This document shows positions 1 through 9,106 of a stretch of DNA of 64,000 nucleotides, piece after piece. Origin of the DNA: Bartonella harrusi (GTDB lineage Bacteria; Pseudomonadota; Alphaproteobacteria; Rhizobiales; Rhizobiaceae); contig NZ_CP101114.1 in assembly GCF_024297065.1 (NCBI RefSeq), positions 1,950,501 to 2,014,500 of the forward strand, read 5' to 3'. The first letter of the stretch is position 1, and the number at the start of each line of letters is the position of its first letter. The notes below the pieces were generated by a model, which worked only from the letters and a program-made list of their open reading frames with translations, was not told where the DNA came from and ran no database searches. The position numbers and the translations under genes were made by a program.

Positions 1-36
1 AGATATTGTTAAAAGAAACTATCAAAAGATTTTATT

Positions 37-2463
37 TTAAAAGCGTTCTTCCTCAGCAGGTATCAAAATTTCTCGTTTTCCTGCGTGATTTGCTGCGCTA
101 ATGATCCCCTCTTCTTCCATCCGTTCAATCAGTGAAGCCGCACGGTTATACCCAATGCCTAAGCGGCGTTGAATATAAGAAGTTGAAGCCTTACGATCAC
201 GCAAAACGATAGCAACCGCTTGACTATAAGGATCATCGGCTGCCGGAGAAACCGAAGCAACATCCGCATCATTTTCTGCAATATCCTGCGTAATGGTTTC
301 TAAATAATCAGGAAGGCCTTGTGCTTTAAGATGCGCGACAACTTGCTCCACTTCATCATCAGCCACAAAAGGCCCGTGCACACGTTGAACACGCCCTCCT
401 CCCATCATGAACAGCATATCTCCCTGCCCCAACAATTGCTCCGCCCCCTGTTCACCAAGAATTGTTCGGCTATCAATTTTTGAACTAACAGAAAAAGAAA
501 TACGTGTAGGAAAATTGGCTTTAATCGTCCCAGTAATGACATCCACCGAAGGGCGTTGTGTTGCCATAATCACATGAATACCAGCGGCACGTGCCATTTG
601 TGCAAGGCGTTGAACCGCACCTTCAATGTCTTTACCAGCCACCATCATCAAATCGGCCATTTCATCAATAATGACAACAATATAAGGCATAGAACGAAAA
701 TCCAGTGTTTCTGTTTCATAAAGGGGCTCACCAGTTTCATGATCAAATCCGACTTGAATTGTACGCGTCATTGTCTCGCCTTGACTTTCTGCTTCCCTAA
801 GACGTGCATTAAAGCCATCAATATTGCGCACACCAAGTTTTGACATTTTACTGTAGCGTTCTTCCATTTCACGAACAGCCCATTTCAGTGCAATGACTGC
901 TTTTTTAGGGTCCGTTACCACGGGTGTTAACAAATGGGGGATGCCATCATAAACTGAAAGTTCAAGCATTTTCGGATCAACCATAATGAGGCGGCATTGT
1001 TCAGGTGTCATCCGATAAAGCAGAGACAAAATCATAGTATTAATAGCCACAGATTTTCCCGATCCTGTTGTCCCAGCAACCAAAAGATGGGGCATTTTTG
1101 CTAAATCCGCAATAACCGCTTCACCACCGATTGTCTTCCCCAAAGCAAGCCCTAATTTCGCTTTACTCTCCATAAATTCTTGCGCTTGCAAAATATCACG
1201 CAAATAAACCATCTCACGCGTTGCATTGGGTAATTCTATTCCAATGACATTGCGCCCAGGCACCACCGCAACGCGTGCGGATATTGCCCGCATCGAGCGG
1301 GCAATATCATCTGCCAGACCAATAATACGAGAAGATTTAATACCAGCAGCCGGTTCAAATTCATACAAAGTGACCACCGGACCAGGACGTGCATCAATCA
1401 TTTTTCCCTTGACGCCAAAATCTAACAAAACCCCTTCTAATTCATGAGAATTGGCTTTTAAGGCAGCAGGAGAAAGTTTAGCATCCCTTGCGGTTGGTGG
1501 AGAAACCGCAAGATAGTCTAAAAGAGGAAGGAGAAAACGACCATTTGAAGAAGCCTTTAAAGGCTTAAAAACATGGTTTTTAAGAGGAGGAGCCTTCTCT
1601 TGCTTTTCCTGACATTTTGCTTTTTCATCCAAGAAAATAGGTTCAATGCGATCAAAGGATTTTTCGCCTCTCTTAGAGCGCCTTTTGATAGAAAAAAGGC
1701 GAAAAAAACCCGCTTGTAAAAAATACAAAAGATGTAAAATCGCTCCCAAAGTTGTAACAAAAAAACCATGACGCCCCCTCTCTTCAACTTCCATATCTTC
1801 TAACGCATCAAAGGGAAGATTAGCCATTTCATTTTTTTGAACATTTTTTGCTTTACTTTTCTTTGTTTGGCGTCGCCACACCACGTTGCCTGCAAAAACA
1901 GCCATTAACAAACCTAACACACTCCCACCAAGACCCAACAACAATTTCTGAAATGGAGAAAAAAAGACAGGAAAAATTGCATAAACAGCATTTAAAGCTT
2001 TATCGCCCAAAAGTCCTCCCAAACCCATTGGCAATGGCCAATATGTAAAGAAGGCAACAGGTGTCATAAGAGCAAAAGAAATTAAAAAACAAATCGTTGA
2101 TATCACCCATAAAAAAAGGCGAAAAATCAAATTGTGGATATCCTTTTGTGCTAACAAAAGAAATGACCAAAATAGTGGTGGTAACAAAACACCAAGACTT
2201 GCCAAACCAAAAAACTGCATAACAAAATCTGAAAAAATTGCCCCCGGCCACCCCATAAAGTTTGTAACACTGTTTGTATTTGCATGTGTCAAAGAAGGAT
2301 CGGCAACATTCCACGTTGCTAAAGCGAAAACGCAAAAAATAAGAAAACCCAAAAGCCCAAGCCCAATGAAAACACCAATTTGACGTAAAAACATTTCAAT
2401 AAGCCGCGAACCATAAGATTTTTGCGCTTCTAATAAATCATAAGGTGGAGAACTTTGCTGCAT
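37..2463 (-). CDS. ftsK: DNA translocase FtsK
   Basis: Septum-located DNA pump that moves the chromosome termini through the closing division septum and activates XerCD recombination at dif. The 808-residue protein has several hydrophobic segments in the first ~200 residues (membrane anchor), a basic linker, then the RecA-like motor with Walker A GTTGSGKS near residue 465 and Walker B VVIIDEMADL near residue 597. The last ~65 residues form the winged-helix gamma domain that reads KOPS sites (RRLGIGYNRAASLIERME). Length is normal for alphaproteobacterial FtsK. The ATG opens the gene and faces away from the next gene. A xerC gene lies further along in this window. Family assignment is secure. 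Confidence 0.97.
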   Translation of the reverse strand: MQQSSPPYDLLEAQKSYGSRLIEMFLRQIGVFIGLGLLGFLIFCVFALATWNVADPSLTHANTNSVTNFMGWPGAIFSDFVMQFFGLASLGVLLPPLFWSFLLLAQKDIHNLIFRLFLWVISTICFLISFALMTPVAFFTYWPLPMGLGGLLGDKALNAVYAIFPVFFSPFQKLLLGLGGSVLGLLMAVFAGNVVWRRQTKKSKAKNVQKNEMANLPFDALEDMEVEERGRHGFFVTTLGAILHLLYFLQAGFFRLFSIKRRSKRGEKSFDRIEPIFLDEKAKCQEKQEKAPPLKNHVFKPLKASSNGRFLLPLLDYLAVSPPTARDAKLSPAALKANSHELEGVLLDFGVKGKMIDARPGPVVTLYEFEPAAGIKSSRIIGLADDIARSMRAISARVAVVPGRNVIGIELPNATREMVYLRDILQAQEFMESKAKLGLALGKTIGGEAVIADLAKMPHLLVAGTTGSGKSVAINTMILSLLYRMTPEQCRLIMVDPKMLELSVYDGIPHLLTPVVTDPKKAVIALKWAVREMEERYSKMSKLGVRNIDGFNARLREAESQGETMTRTIQVGFDHETGEPLYETETLDFRSMPYIVVIIDEMADLMMVAGKDIEGAVQRLAQMARAAGIHVIMATQRPSVDVITGTIKANFPTRISFSVSSKIDSRTILGEQGAEQLLGQGDMLFMMGGGRVQRVHGPFVADDEVEQVVAHLKAQGLPDYLETITQDIAENDADVASVSPAADDPYSQAVAIVLRDRKASTSYIQRRLGIGYNRAASLIERMEEEGIISAANHAGKREILIPAEEERF

Positions 2464-2961
2464 CCATCAATTCCAAATACAAAACCTTCGCATTAAAGAG
2501 TTATAAAATTATGACCACAAAATATTAACACAGTTTTAACTATCATCATCATAACAGTTGTCTTCTCTCTATACAGTTTCCTTACTCTCTACGAATGTCG
2601 CAAAACATTGTCCCTCAAGACAGTATGTTGTGAAATACGTTCATACCCATAAAATACCATAGCATTTCCGCTTGATTTTAGCTTTCTTTTACATCACCAA
2701 ATATATTTTCTTTTGCATCAACAAATGGAGAAGTGTAAAGTTGAAGAGAATATTTAAGATAAAATTTGCCCCATAGGTTTATAAATCTGAATCATACTCA
2801 ATGATCAACAGGAGAAAAATCAAGAGAAAGCAACCATCTCTAGACCAGCGTAAGAATGAAACCTTCGTCCTTTAGACGGAGGAGAGCAAAGAAGAAACCA
2901 TAACAAAGTAAAAGTAAATGAAAGAAAATTATCCCCTTTAAGAACAATTAAACGACAAACA
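2464..2961. other. divergent intergenic region, ftsK / ubiH-like
   Basis: About 500 bases between two divergent genes. It is AT-rich, has no convincing ORF, and must hold both promoters. I see no repeat or RNA gene. Confidence 0.5.
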
Positions 2962-4257
2962 ATGGAACAAAATATTGTGCACCCTAATCTCAATAAAAAT
3001 GAAAAAGCGAATAGAACGATAAAACCCAATAAAAATATAAAACAATGCGATATTCTCATTGCTGGTGGTGCCGCTGTTGGTCTCACTTTAGCAATAGCAC
3101 TCAAACAATCCACTCCTGAACTGAAAATTAATATTGTTGACGCTGCTCCTCAAGAAGATATCCCCACTGCCAATATACGAACCATCGCCCTTGCTGCTGC
3201 TTCTATTCGTATGTTAAAACAATTGCAATGTTGGGAACATATAGAACCCTACGCTCAACCCATTCATTCAATGATCATCACAGATGCATGCGCAGCTGAC
3301 CCTGTCAAACCAACGCTTTTAACCTTTGAAGGCGATATTACCCCTAATGAACCTTTTGCCACTATGATAGAACAAAGAGAGCTTATCAACGCTTTGAAAA
3401 AGCGTATAAAGGATCTCGATATCACTGTCATTGCAAATATGCGTGTCGTTGATTTTCATCAAGAAGATCAACATACAACGGTCACTTTAAACAATGAAGA
3501 CACTTGGCAAACGAAATTGCTTATTGCCGCTGACGGAGCACATTCAAAATTACGTGAAAAAGCAGGACTTAAAAACTTTTCTCACCGCTATAAACAAACA
3601 GCCATCATCTGCACGATTAAACATGAAAAGCCCCATCATGGACAAGCAACGCAACATTTCTTACCTTCAGGACCCTTTGCTCTTCTCCCTCTCAAAGGCA
3701 ACCGATCTGCCATTGTATGGAATGAACACCATAAAACTGCGCAATATTACCTCAAAGCTGACGCTGTTATTTTTGAAACAGAACTCGAAAAACGCATTGG
3801 TCACCGGTTTGGCAAACTCTCTTGGAATGGAGAGCGTCAAGCTTTTCCCTTAAACCTTTCTTTAACACGGCACTGTATTAAATCTCGTTTTGCTCTCGTT
3901 GGTGATGCTGCCCACACAATCCACCCTCTTGCAGGACAAGGACTCAATTTAGGACTACGCGATAGTGCCGCACTTGCCGAAGTTATTATCGAAACAGCAC
4001 GATTAGGCCTCGATATTGGATCCCTTACAGCTCTAGAACGTTATCAAAGCTGGAGGCGCTTTGAAACTGTACGTATGGCTTTAAGCAATGACTGGCTTAA
4101 TAGACTCTTTTCTAATGACAATCTTTTCTTGCGTATGCTTCGTGATACTGGTCTTGGAATTGTCAACCAAACACCAAAGTTAAAAAAATATTTCATTCAA
4201 GAAGCTTCCGGCCTCACCCCTAATGCCCCACGTCTCTTGCATGGACTCTCACTTTAA
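2962..4257 (+). CDS. ubiH: FAD-dependent UbiH/UbiF/COQ6-family hydroxylase (ubiquinone biosynthesis)
   Basis: Flavin monooxygenase of the UbiH/VisC/COQ6 family, which hydroxylates the aromatic ring during ubiquinone synthesis at the inner membrane. The N-terminal dinucleotide-binding segment (DILIAGGAAVGLTLAIAL, about residues 31-48) follows a ~30-residue polar extension. The second FAD motif GDAAHTIHPLAGQGLNLGL is near residue 315 and is diagnostic of the family. At 431 residues it is slightly longer than usual because of that extension. The ATG at 2962 is the only good start ahead of the FAD motif. Alphaproteobacteria often use a single broad-specificity hydroxylase, so which ring position it modifies cannot be read from the sequence. 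The symbol is a family label. Confidence 0.85.
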   Translation: MEQNIVHPNLNKNEKANRTIKPNKNIKQCDILIAGGAAVGLTLAIALKQSTPELKINIVDAAPQEDIPTANIRTIALAAASIRMLKQLQCWEHIEPYAQPIHSMIITDACAADPVKPTLLTFEGDITPNEPFATMIEQRELINALKKRIKDLDITVIANMRVVDFHQEDQHTTVTLNNEDTWQTKLLIAADGAHSKLREKAGLKNFSHRYKQTAIICTIKHEKPHHGQATQHFLPSGPFALLPLKGNRSAIVWNEHHKTAQYYLKADAVIFETELEKRIGHRFGKLSWNGERQAFPLNLSLTRHCIKSRFALVGDAAHTIHPLAGQGLNLGLRDSAALAEVIIETARLGLDIGSLTALERYQSWRRFETVRMALSNDWLNRLFSNDNLFLRMLRDTGLGIVNQTPKLKKYFIQEASGLTPNAPRLLHGLSL

Positions 4258-5165
4258 GAAAAATGAATAAAAGCCATACTGTTTCACTTTTTACAATCAG
4301 TGAAAATAGAGACTCTTTTTCATCAAAATGGGTCCTTTGCTTATTTTTAAAAACCAAAGTTTTAGAAAACCCCCATAACCCCCATAGACGACTTTAGGAA
4401 AATCTATACATAATTGTACAAAAAGTTACCTACATTCTTTCATCACAATTTTCCATAAACGACACATGCAACAGCACAGCTCCCACACAATAAAAGAAAA
4501 CAGACAAACACCAAAAAATTGCACCATCTTTTTATTTTCAACGTGTTTTTTAATTTCATTTATACGAATAATGAAATTTGCTAACCAACACTTCACAATG
4601 TTCACAAAATTATATTAAGACAAATATGAGCCATAAAAAAATAAAATGTGATACTTTAATGTACATAATTTTAGAAGAAAAACCAGACTTAAACTTATAA
4701 AAATAACAGACTCATGACAAAGTAGTATTCAAAAACAGAAGTCCCCATATCCAACAATATATTTATACAGAACAGTCATTGATCAATTTTGCATAGAGAG
4801 TTAAACTCTTTACTACAATAAGATTCATCTATCTCAATCCTTTTATGACAATGCAAGAAAAACCATTTGCTTTCTCATGATGAGAGGAAACAATATATAA
4901 AAAACACTTTAAGATAAAGAATAAATAGTTCTCATAGATCATCTGAATACGAAAGCAGATGCAATTTTAAGTCCGCAAAAAGAATAAAAGCACGGTTATC
5001 ATGGTAATATACTCTTTGCATTTGAGTAAATTTGTATGTTTTTATTGCTTTATTTGATTACGCAGCATCTTAACACGTCATCCTTTAAATATAGCGATTA
5101 TCTAAAAAAGCACACTGTTTAAGTTGATATCTTTTGCTATTCTTCTACTTTGCAAATATTGCCTA
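4258..5165. other. gene-free AT-rich region
   Basis: About 0.9 kb with no coding-quality ORF on either strand, ending at the sdhC-like fragment. It marks the left flank of the Trw region. I recognise no RNA gene, insertion sequence or repeat in it. Confidence 0.5.
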
Positions 5166-5167
5166 TG

Positions 5168-5231
5168 TAAATGCCTCAGCCCCCACAGCCCATTGAAATT
5201 AACCAAAGAGCGAGAAAGACTATTCCGAAAG
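5168..5231 (-). pseudogene. sdhC fragment (partial copy)
   Basis: About 63 bases match the inside of the intact sdhC at 31688-31750, in the same orientation, with roughly nine mismatches and one single-base gap. The shared core includes AACCAAAGAGCG and ATTCCGAAA. Similarity ends abruptly on both sides, so it is a dead fragment. It forms a direct repeat with the true gene and, together with it, brackets the whole Trw locus. Confidence 0.8.
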
Positions 5232-5239
5232 AATATGTG

Positions 5240-5527
5240 TCATGTTACTTCTAATTCCTCAAGTGTATATCCATTCTCCAACCATTCTTTAATCCACTTA
5301 GGTCTACGCCCACGCCCATTCCACAATTCCCATTGGTTATTGGGATTTCTATAGTAACGTTCTTTATTCACAAGATCAGCGATGTTAATTCCATGTGCAC
5401 TAGCGATTTCAAGAATTTTTCGCCGTGCATTTTGCTTTTCTTTTGCTTGCCGTTTTTTTAATTCCACCTCAATTTGGGTACGCATCTCTTGTAGTTCATC
5501 AAAATTCATATTTTTAAGATTATTCAC
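5240..5527 (-). CDS. H-NS family nucleoid-associated protein (xenogeneic silencer type)
   Basis: Small DNA-binding protein of about 95 residues. The N-terminal half is a charged heptad-like coiled coil (dimerisation). The C-terminal half has the H-NS AT-hook-like signature YRNPNNQWELWNGRGRRPKW followed by a helix. Such proteins silence AT-rich acquired DNA. It is transcribed away from the Trw locus and shares an upstream region with it, so it is a natural candidate for a local regulator. In plasmid R388 korB lies beyond trwN, and this gene is in a comparable position, but position alone does not prove it is KorB. I chose the GTG at 5527 because AGGGGAG lies 8 nt upstream. An earlier in-frame GTG at 5560 would add 11 residues. 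Confidence 0.85.
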   Translation of the reverse strand: MNNLKNMNFDELQEMRTQIEVELKKRQAKEKQNARRKILEIASAHGINIADLVNKERYYRNPNNQWELWNGRGRRPKWIKEWLENGYTLEELEVT

Positions 5528-5654
5528 CTTATCACTCCCCTTGCAAAAAAAGAATTTCACTTTGCCATATTTTTAACACAATTATAGACGATTTTTGTCT
5601 ATTTGTTATCGAAATTTAAATTACGATAAATATATCACTTAACGGAGATGTGTT

Positions 5655-6272
5655 TTGAACCACGAAGAATTATTTATTTGTGTCTCAGCTCTCACAACCA
5701 TATCCTTTTCCAGTTTGACTACTGAAATTGGTGAGTGGAACGTGCAAACCCAATCACACCTCTCCGACTCTTACGAACCAGTAGTCGAAAGTGAATATAA
5801 ATCGCCATTTTATAAACTATGGCAACACACAATAAAGGGCAAGTCCTCTGCCTGTAATGATAATACGATTTATCCTAACAAGCAGGGCTTTTTTTACATA
5901 CATCGCTTTACTCCTTCATATTATTATTCCTCAAAAAGTTTTAAACAATCAGGAAATACTGCAAAATTAGCCTCAATAATTCCCCCAAAAGGGTTATTGT
6001 TTTGGCAAAAGCTCTCTTTCGGTAAACAGAATAACCGTAATGCTTTCTGGTGGAATGTGTACAACTTTACATCACAAATTTATATCATGAATTGGATATT
6101 ATCTTGTATTAAAAATCTTCTCAAAAGAAGTAAGATTTACAGTTACAAAGCGTATTTTAAACTAAACAATTTCACTTCGCAAATCTATACAAATATGATG
6201 TGGCAACAATCAGAAAAGTCACATGGAATTCACATCAATAAGATTTTGTATCATCGGGTGTGCTGCTTATGA
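5655..6272 (+). CDS. hypothetical protein upstream of trwN
   Basis: Reading frame of 205 codons opening with TTG, with GGAG about 8 nt upstream. Its stop overlaps the trwN start as ATGA, suggesting translational coupling. The product is rich in Asn, Tyr, Phe and Ser, has no clear signal peptide or domain, and contains NFTSQIY twice, about 32 residues apart (near residues 137 and 169), mirrored by an imperfect DNA repeat. I recognise no family. It could be a fast-evolving protein or a degraded gene that stayed open by chance. Confidence that it is expressed is moderate at best. Confidence 0.4.
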   Translation: MNHEELFICVSALTTISFSSLTTEIGEWNVQTQSHLSDSYEPVVESEYKSPFYKLWQHTIKGKSSACNDNTIYPNKQGFFYIHRFTPSYYYSSKSFKQSGNTAKLASIIPPKGLLFWQKLSFGKQNNRNAFWWNVYNFTSQIYIMNWILSCIKNLLKRSKIYSYKAYFKLNNFTSQIYTNMMWQQSEKSHGIHINKILYHRVCCL

Positions 6273-6925
6273 CTCTTCAAAATTTCATGACACTTGCTGC
6301 TGTGTGCGCATCTACTGTACATCCCCCAACATTTTTAACTGTTGCTATGCAAGAATCTAAAGATGACATTCGTGCAATAAATATGCGTGATCATTATACA
6401 TTATCCTATAAATTCTCTACATTGAAAGAAGCGATCAAAACATCTGAATGCCTTGAACAAAATAGGCATAATTTTGACATAAATTGGGGACAATTTAATG
6501 TTCGAAATTTGAAATGGCTTGGTGTTTCTTTCTCTGATGTCTTTTATCCATGCAAAGATCTTAAAGTTGTACGAACTGCTTTAACGCATAGCTATGAGCA
6601 GAAAACATCAAAGTACAATTCTGAACGAACTGAATTACAATCCGTGATCAATTTTTATAACTTGGAAAATTTCAGAAGTGGCTTTACTGGTACTTATATC
6701 CCAAAAACTGCCTTCTATGTCGAAGGAGAAGCTTCGGTACTTATAAGTGAAGAATCGCAAGAATCTGCAAAGCTTCATACAAGGAAGCAAGAGCAGCATA
6801 TTAACACAGATGCACTTCCTCCTCCCTCAGAAGAATTAGCAGATGTATTTACACATAAAGCAAGCGGTGTGCGTGATGCTTTTGTAGAAGAAGGTCTTTC
6901 TTCATTAGAAAGGCAACAGGAGTAA
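6269..6925 (+). CDS. trwN: TrwN, VirB1-like lytic transglycosylase
   Basis: Muramidase that opens peptidoglycan locally so the type IV secretion channel can be assembled. The N-terminal ~115 residues carry the SLT fold: the putative catalytic Glu is Glu29 in VAMQESK, followed by the FDINWGQFNVRNLKWLG segment (the family's G-x-x-Q-I-N-x-R-N stretch) and the PCKDLK motif typical of VirB1. The remaining ~100 residues are polar, low in conservation and probably disordered, as in other VirB1 proteins. No classical signal peptide is visible. The ATG at 6269 overlaps the upstream stop. An in-frame GTG three codons earlier is possible. It precedes the trwL genes as expected. Confidence 0.85.
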   Translation: MTLQNFMTLAAVCASTVHPPTFLTVAMQESKDDIRAINMRDHYTLSYKFSTLKEAIKTSECLEQNRHNFDINWGQFNVRNLKWLGVSFSDVFYPCKDLKVVRTALTHSYEQKTSKYNSERTELQSVINFYNLENFRSGFTGTYIPKTAFYVEGEASVLISEESQESAKLHTRKQEQHINTDALPPPSEELADVFTHKASGVRDAFVEEGLSSLERQQE

Positions 6926-7054
6926 CACAGTCATCGCATTTATGAATTAGGACTATAATTTTGATAAGATATAGTAATGAAAGGTAGATAAAGGGATATT
7001 AAAGCTCTAAATTGGAAGATTATATGAAATTTTTTCTAATTGAGGGCACAAATA

Positions 7055-7354
7055 ATGAAAATGATAGAGCAAAACAGTGTTGATATCGCATTCAGTCAAA
7101 AGGCAGCACGTGAGATTACAATTGTGATGCGTTCAGAAAGAGAGTGGTATTTCACATTTGTTGCAGATGATCCGATAACCGGAAAACCAAATAAGTATAC
7201 GCTTCTTACACAAAGAGGGAAATTAAGAACTTGGGCTGATCCAAAATATCTCTTTAAATTTCTTCATGAAAGAGGTGTTTTTTATGGTAATTTTGAACTT
7301 AATCAGGACGAAAAACATGAAACAAACAAATACTCTTCTAACAATAGTTCGTAA
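7055..7354 (+). CDS. small conserved-looking protein in the korA position
   Basis: Product of about 99 residues. The ATG at 7055 has GAGGG 8 nt upstream and is preferred over an upstream TTG at 7040. The sequence has a charged N-terminal helix, then an aromatic, basic core (WYFTFVADDPITGKPNKYTL, RGKLRTWADPKYLFKFL) that looks like a compact folded domain. Its 3' end overlaps the start of trwL1 by about 38 bases, so the two are probably co-transcribed. In R388 the gene between trwN and trwL is korA, a repressor of the trw promoters. I do not see a clear helix-turn-helix, so the KorA role is inferred from position only. Confidence 0.55.
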   Translation: MKMIEQNSVDIAFSQKAAREITIVMRSEREWYFTFVADDPITGKPNKYTLLTQRGKLRTWADPKYLFKFLHERGVFYGNFELNQDEKHETNKYSSNNSS

Positions 7355-7634
7355 TAGAAGCATTGCGACTGCCGCGGCTGTCACTGTATTTTTGATGGTA
7401 CATCCTTTATATGCTCAAGCCCAAAATTTAAATAATGCAAAAACAGTTCTAGAAAAGTTCCAAGAAGAATTGGGTAAAATTATCCCTGTTGCTGCCGCTG
7501 TCATCCTTTTGTGCTTAGCAATTGGCTATGCAGGACGCTATATTGAAAAAGATACATTTGTACGATGGGCAATTGGTGTGGTCATCGCTGGTTCTGCAGC
7601 CGAAATTGCTAATATGTTATTCAAAGTAGCATAA
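7317..7634 (+). CDS. trwL: TrwL1, VirB2-like major pilin
   Basis: Pilin precursor of about 105 residues. It has a signal peptide with cleavage likely near LYAQA, then two hydrophobic segments separated by the basic hinge GYAGRYIEKDTFVRW. Trw pilins form surface filaments. I chose the ATG at 7317 because it lines up with the starts of the sister copies (MKQ/MKR followed by N/LNFQ-like residues). The ORF can be extended upstream only through the preceding gene. This is the first of five tandem paralogues. The hinge and second membrane segment are nearly identical in copies 1-4, while the region just after the signal peptide differs. Confidence 0.92.
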   Translation: MKQTNTLLTIVRNRSIATAAAVTVFLMVHPLYAQAQNLNNAKTVLEKFQEELGKIIPVAAAVILLCLAIGYAGRYIEKDTFVRWAIGVVIAGSAAEIANMLFKVA

Positions 7635-7789
7635 TGAAAATAAATCATAAAGTTGTGTGCTATGGAATACTCTTTTTATTCAAAAAATAAAGATTTCAAT
7701 GATTTTTTCCATGTCAATATAAACTATTACTTATAACAAGAAACAAAAAGCTATTTGCGCTAACAACACTCTAAATAAAGGCAAATAAT

Positions 7790-8110
7790 ATGAAACAGTT
7801 AAATACTCTTCAAACAGCAATAAGTAAGAGATCTAACGCAATTGTTGCGGCAACAAGTGCGTTTTTTATAACACATTCTGCGCATGCCCAAGCAGCGGGT
7901 TTAAACAATGCAAAAAAAGCTCTGGATGAATTCAAGAAGCAATTAGATATAATTATTCCTATTGGTGCTGCTGTTATACTGTTATGCTTAGCAATTGGCT
8001 ATGCGGGACGCTATATTGAAAAAGATACATTTGTACGATGGGCAATTGGCGTTGTTATCGCAGGTTCAGCAGTTGAAATTGCTAAGTTGTTATTTACGGG
8101 TGCTGCATAA
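7790..8110 (+). CDS. trwL: TrwL2, VirB2-like pilin
   Basis: Second pilin paralogue, 106 residues. Signal peptide ends near HAQA, and the mature N-terminus is AGLNNAKKALDEFKKQ. The hinge GYAGRYIEKDTFVRW is unchanged from copy 1. It is separated from copy 1 by about 155 non-coding bases, part of which resembles the spacer before copy 3 (CATGTCAA-TATAA-like stretch), showing that spacers were duplicated with the genes. The variable portion is the presumably exposed N-terminal segment, compatible with antigenic or receptor-driven divergence. Confidence 0.92.
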   Translation: MKQLNTLQTAISKRSNAIVAATSAFFITHSAHAQAAGLNNAKKALDEFKKQLDIIIPIGAAVILLCLAIGYAGRYIEKDTFVRWAIGVVIAGSAVEIAKLLFTGAA

Positions 8111-8248
8111 ATTTATTGAAACAAGAAAGGTTCTTTTCATGCAAAGAAGCGCTTGAAGATTCGTGACTTCATGCATATCAAGAGGAGTTTTTCTTCTCTT
8201 ACAGAGAAGATTATTTTCATGTCAACATAATCTATTAGGTTAAACAAT

Positions 8249-8566
8249 ATGAAACGATTACTGAATTTCCAATTAAAGAGTAATGATATAACAAACATAA
8301 TTGCTGCAACTATAACTGTATTTTTTATAAGCAATCCTGTATATGCTCAACAAGCAACTCTAGACAAAGCACAAAAAGCTTTAGAAGCTCTAAAAAAAGA
8401 TCTCATTGATAAAATTATTCCTCTTGCTGCTGCTGTTATCCTTTTATGTTTAGCAATTGGTTATGCAGGGCGCTATATCGAAAAAGATACATTTGTACGA
8501 TGGGCAATTGGCGTTGTCATCGCTGGTTCAGCAGCTGAAATTGCCACGATGTTGTTTAAGTCATAG
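8249..8566 (+). CDS. trwL: TrwL3, VirB2-like pilin
   Basis: Third pilin paralogue, 105 residues. Signal peptide ends near VYAQ. The mature N-terminus has the Lys/Glu-rich stretch DKAQKALEALKKDLIDK and then the shared IIPLAAAVILLCLAIGYAGR segment. The stretch LIDKIIPLAAAVILLCLAIG is identical to copy 4, so copies 3 and 4 are the closest pair. Same strand and spacing as its neighbours. Confidence 0.92.
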   Translation: MKRLLNFQLKSNDITNIIAATITVFFISNPVYAQQATLDKAQKALEALKKDLIDKIIPLAAAVILLCLAIGYAGRYIEKDTFVRWAIGVVIAGSAAEIATMLFKS

Positions 8567-8657
8567 TGTGTTTATTGCAATAAATAATAATACAAAATGT
8601 GAAAAATTACCGATAGTTTCACTTGCGTTGAGAATATAAGATCCTTAAGAGTAAAAC

Positions 8658-8969
8658 ATGAAACAGTTCAATAATTTTCAATTAAAAAATAGCAACAGAT
8701 TTGTTGTAATCTTCGCGTCTATAACGGTATTTTGTATGTCTCACCCTGCATATGCAGAGCTAAAAAATGCTAAGAATGCTTTAGAAAAACTAAAGGCTGA
8801 ACTCATTGATAAAATTATTCCTCTTGCTGCTGCTGTTATTCTTTTATGTTTAGCAATTGGCTATGCAGGGCGCTATATCGAAAAAGATACATTTGTACGA
8901 TGGGCGATTGGTGTCATCATTGCTGGTTCAGCAACCCAAATTGCTACCCTGTTGTTTACAGGTAAGTGA
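8658..8969 (+). CDS. trwL: TrwL4, VirB2-like pilin
   Basis: Fourth pilin paralogue, 103 residues. Signal peptide ends at AYA, before ELKNAKNALEKLK. It shares the LIDKIIPLAAAVILL segment with copy 3 and the GYAGRYIEKDTFVRW hinge with copies 1-3, and ends in a short C-terminal tail (LLFTGK). It sits about 90 bases after copy 3. Confidence 0.92.
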   Translation: MKQFNNFQLKNSNRFVVIFASITVFCMSHPAYAELKNAKNALEKLKAELIDKIIPLAAAVILLCLAIGYAGRYIEKDTFVRWAIGVIIAGSATQIATLLFTGK

Positions 8970-9106
8970 AGCCAATTATGAAATTGGCACGATGCATGAT
9001 ATTTTAAAAAACATATCAATTGGTTTAGATGTGTTTTTAAAATTCTGCTTATATTACAAAGGGGATATTACTTATGGCGATTTCAGTCATAATAAGGATA
9101 AAAAAT

